From: Bacteroidales bacterium H3 | Lineage (GTDB): Bacteria > Bacteroidota > Bacteroidia > Bacteroidales > Muribaculaceae | DNA: 64,000 bases | Direction of reading: 5' to 3' | NCBI GenBank assembly: GCA_001701135.1 | Contig: DAAN01000019.1 | Span: 9,236-73,235 of the forward strand | Shown here: positions 63,774 to 64,000 of the stretch, piece by piece | Layout of the letters: each line of letters opens with the position of its first letter | How positions within the stretch are numbered: the stretch's first letter is position 1 | Program-made: the position numbers and the translations under genes | Notes under the pieces: generated by a model | What the model was told of the DNA's origin: nothing | What the model saw: the letters and a program-made list of their open reading frames with translations, nothing else | Database searches by the model: none

Positions 63774-64000
63774 TTTGGCAGCTTTTAGGGCTGCAGCTTT
63801 CTCGAGGGCGGCTTTCACCTTGGCAATCTTCTCGGGATCGCCTGTGGCCTCGGCGGCGGCAAGCGCCTTCTTGGCCTTTTCATCAAGCTCGACCGCGGGA
63901 GCGGCTTTAGCTGCGGCATTCGCCTCGGCGGGAGCTGCAGCGGCAGCAGCGGCTTTAGCTTCGGCAGCCTTGCGGGCAGCCTCGGCCTTGGCCTTCTTCT
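63762..64000 (-). CDS. nuoI: C-terminal tail of probable NADH-quinone oxidoreductase subunit I (partial)
   Basis: The stop is at 63762-63764 and the frame is open to the window edge. All 78 residues visible are Ala/Lys/Glu-rich (for example VELDEKAKKALAAAEATG and DPEKIAKVKAALEKAAALK) and end AKGNA. No iron-sulphur Cys motif falls in this part, so the name rests on the gene order I-J-K-L-M-N. Ala/Lys-rich tails of this kind lie beyond the ferredoxin domain of NuoI. A histone-like tail on another subunit cannot be excluded. Confidence 0.6.
   Translation of the reverse strand, partial: KKAKAEAARKAAEAKAAAAAAAPAEANAAAKAAPAVELDEKAKKALAAAEATGDPEKIAKVKAALEKAAALKAAKGNA

Noticed and set aside
1..64000. 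CRISPR arrays, tRNA or rRNA genes, prophage genes
   Set aside because: I saw no regular repeat-spacer pattern, no tRNA cloverleaf or CCA end, no rRNA segments and no phage structural or integrase genes.

Overview
The window looks like a chromosomal segment of a Bacteroidales bacterium, most likely from the Muribaculaceae or a close relative. This rests on several things. Promoters fit the Bacteroidetes pattern (TTTG, about 20 nt, TAnnTTTG). MenE is of the short Bacteroidetes type. A DUF1599 gene, a BT_3928-type DoxX-like gene and tpiA lie in a row. The nuo genes run I-J-K-L-M-N. No database search was possible, so the family placement is an inference.

Layout. 1-2327 (+): 3' part of a phosphohexomutase (GlmM-like), then an exported NlpC/P60 cell-wall hydrolase. 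2373-7967 (-): dipeptidyl peptidase IV, an unrecognised membrane protein, miaA and an unrecognised exported protein. 8034-15308 (-): a long coiled-coil protein, a receiver-PPDK_N fusion protein, rpe, a DedA-family protein and folE. 15368-18662 (-): a SPOR protein, tpiA, the BT_3928-like protein and a DUF1599 protein. 18989-23554 (+): menaquinone operon menD-menB-menC-menE. A 246-bp MITE-like element with near-perfect terminal inverted repeats and an 8-bp target duplication sits between menD and its apparent promoter. 23731-29941 (+): sppA, lpxK, a purine nucleoside phosphorylase, thiL and a PLP aminotransferase. 30222-32138 (+): dnaK, bracketed by two near-identical terminator hairpins and preceded by a sigma-54-like motif.

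32662-54027 (+) is a surface-polysaccharide locus: flippase, WbsX-like protein, two GT8, two GT2 and three GT4-like glycosyltransferases, two acyltransferase-3 proteins, an EpsG-type polymerase, a short initiating phosphoglycosyl transferase, then a TIR-NTPase protein, a frameshifted PLP decarboxylase, an ATP-grasp ligase, a DegT-type sugar aminotransferase and a nucleotide-sugar dehydrogenase. Base composition switches several times between AT-rich and GC-rich blocks, once inside a gene, which suggests a mosaic built by recombination. Two tracts inside genes (G9 in the decarboxylase, (TA)9 in an acyltransferase) could act as slipped-strand switches.

54171-57433: purN (+) converging on an AAA+ ATPase of CbxX type (-), then a largely empty stretch and a small membrane protein. 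57705-64000 (-): membrane-arm genes of respiratory complex I, nuoN-M-L-K-J, and the alanine/lysine-rich end of what is probably nuoI.

The most unusual items are the TIR-NTPase gene inside the polysaccharide operon next to the G9-frameshifted decarboxylase, the MITE-like insertion at menD, and the receiver-PPDK_N fusion.
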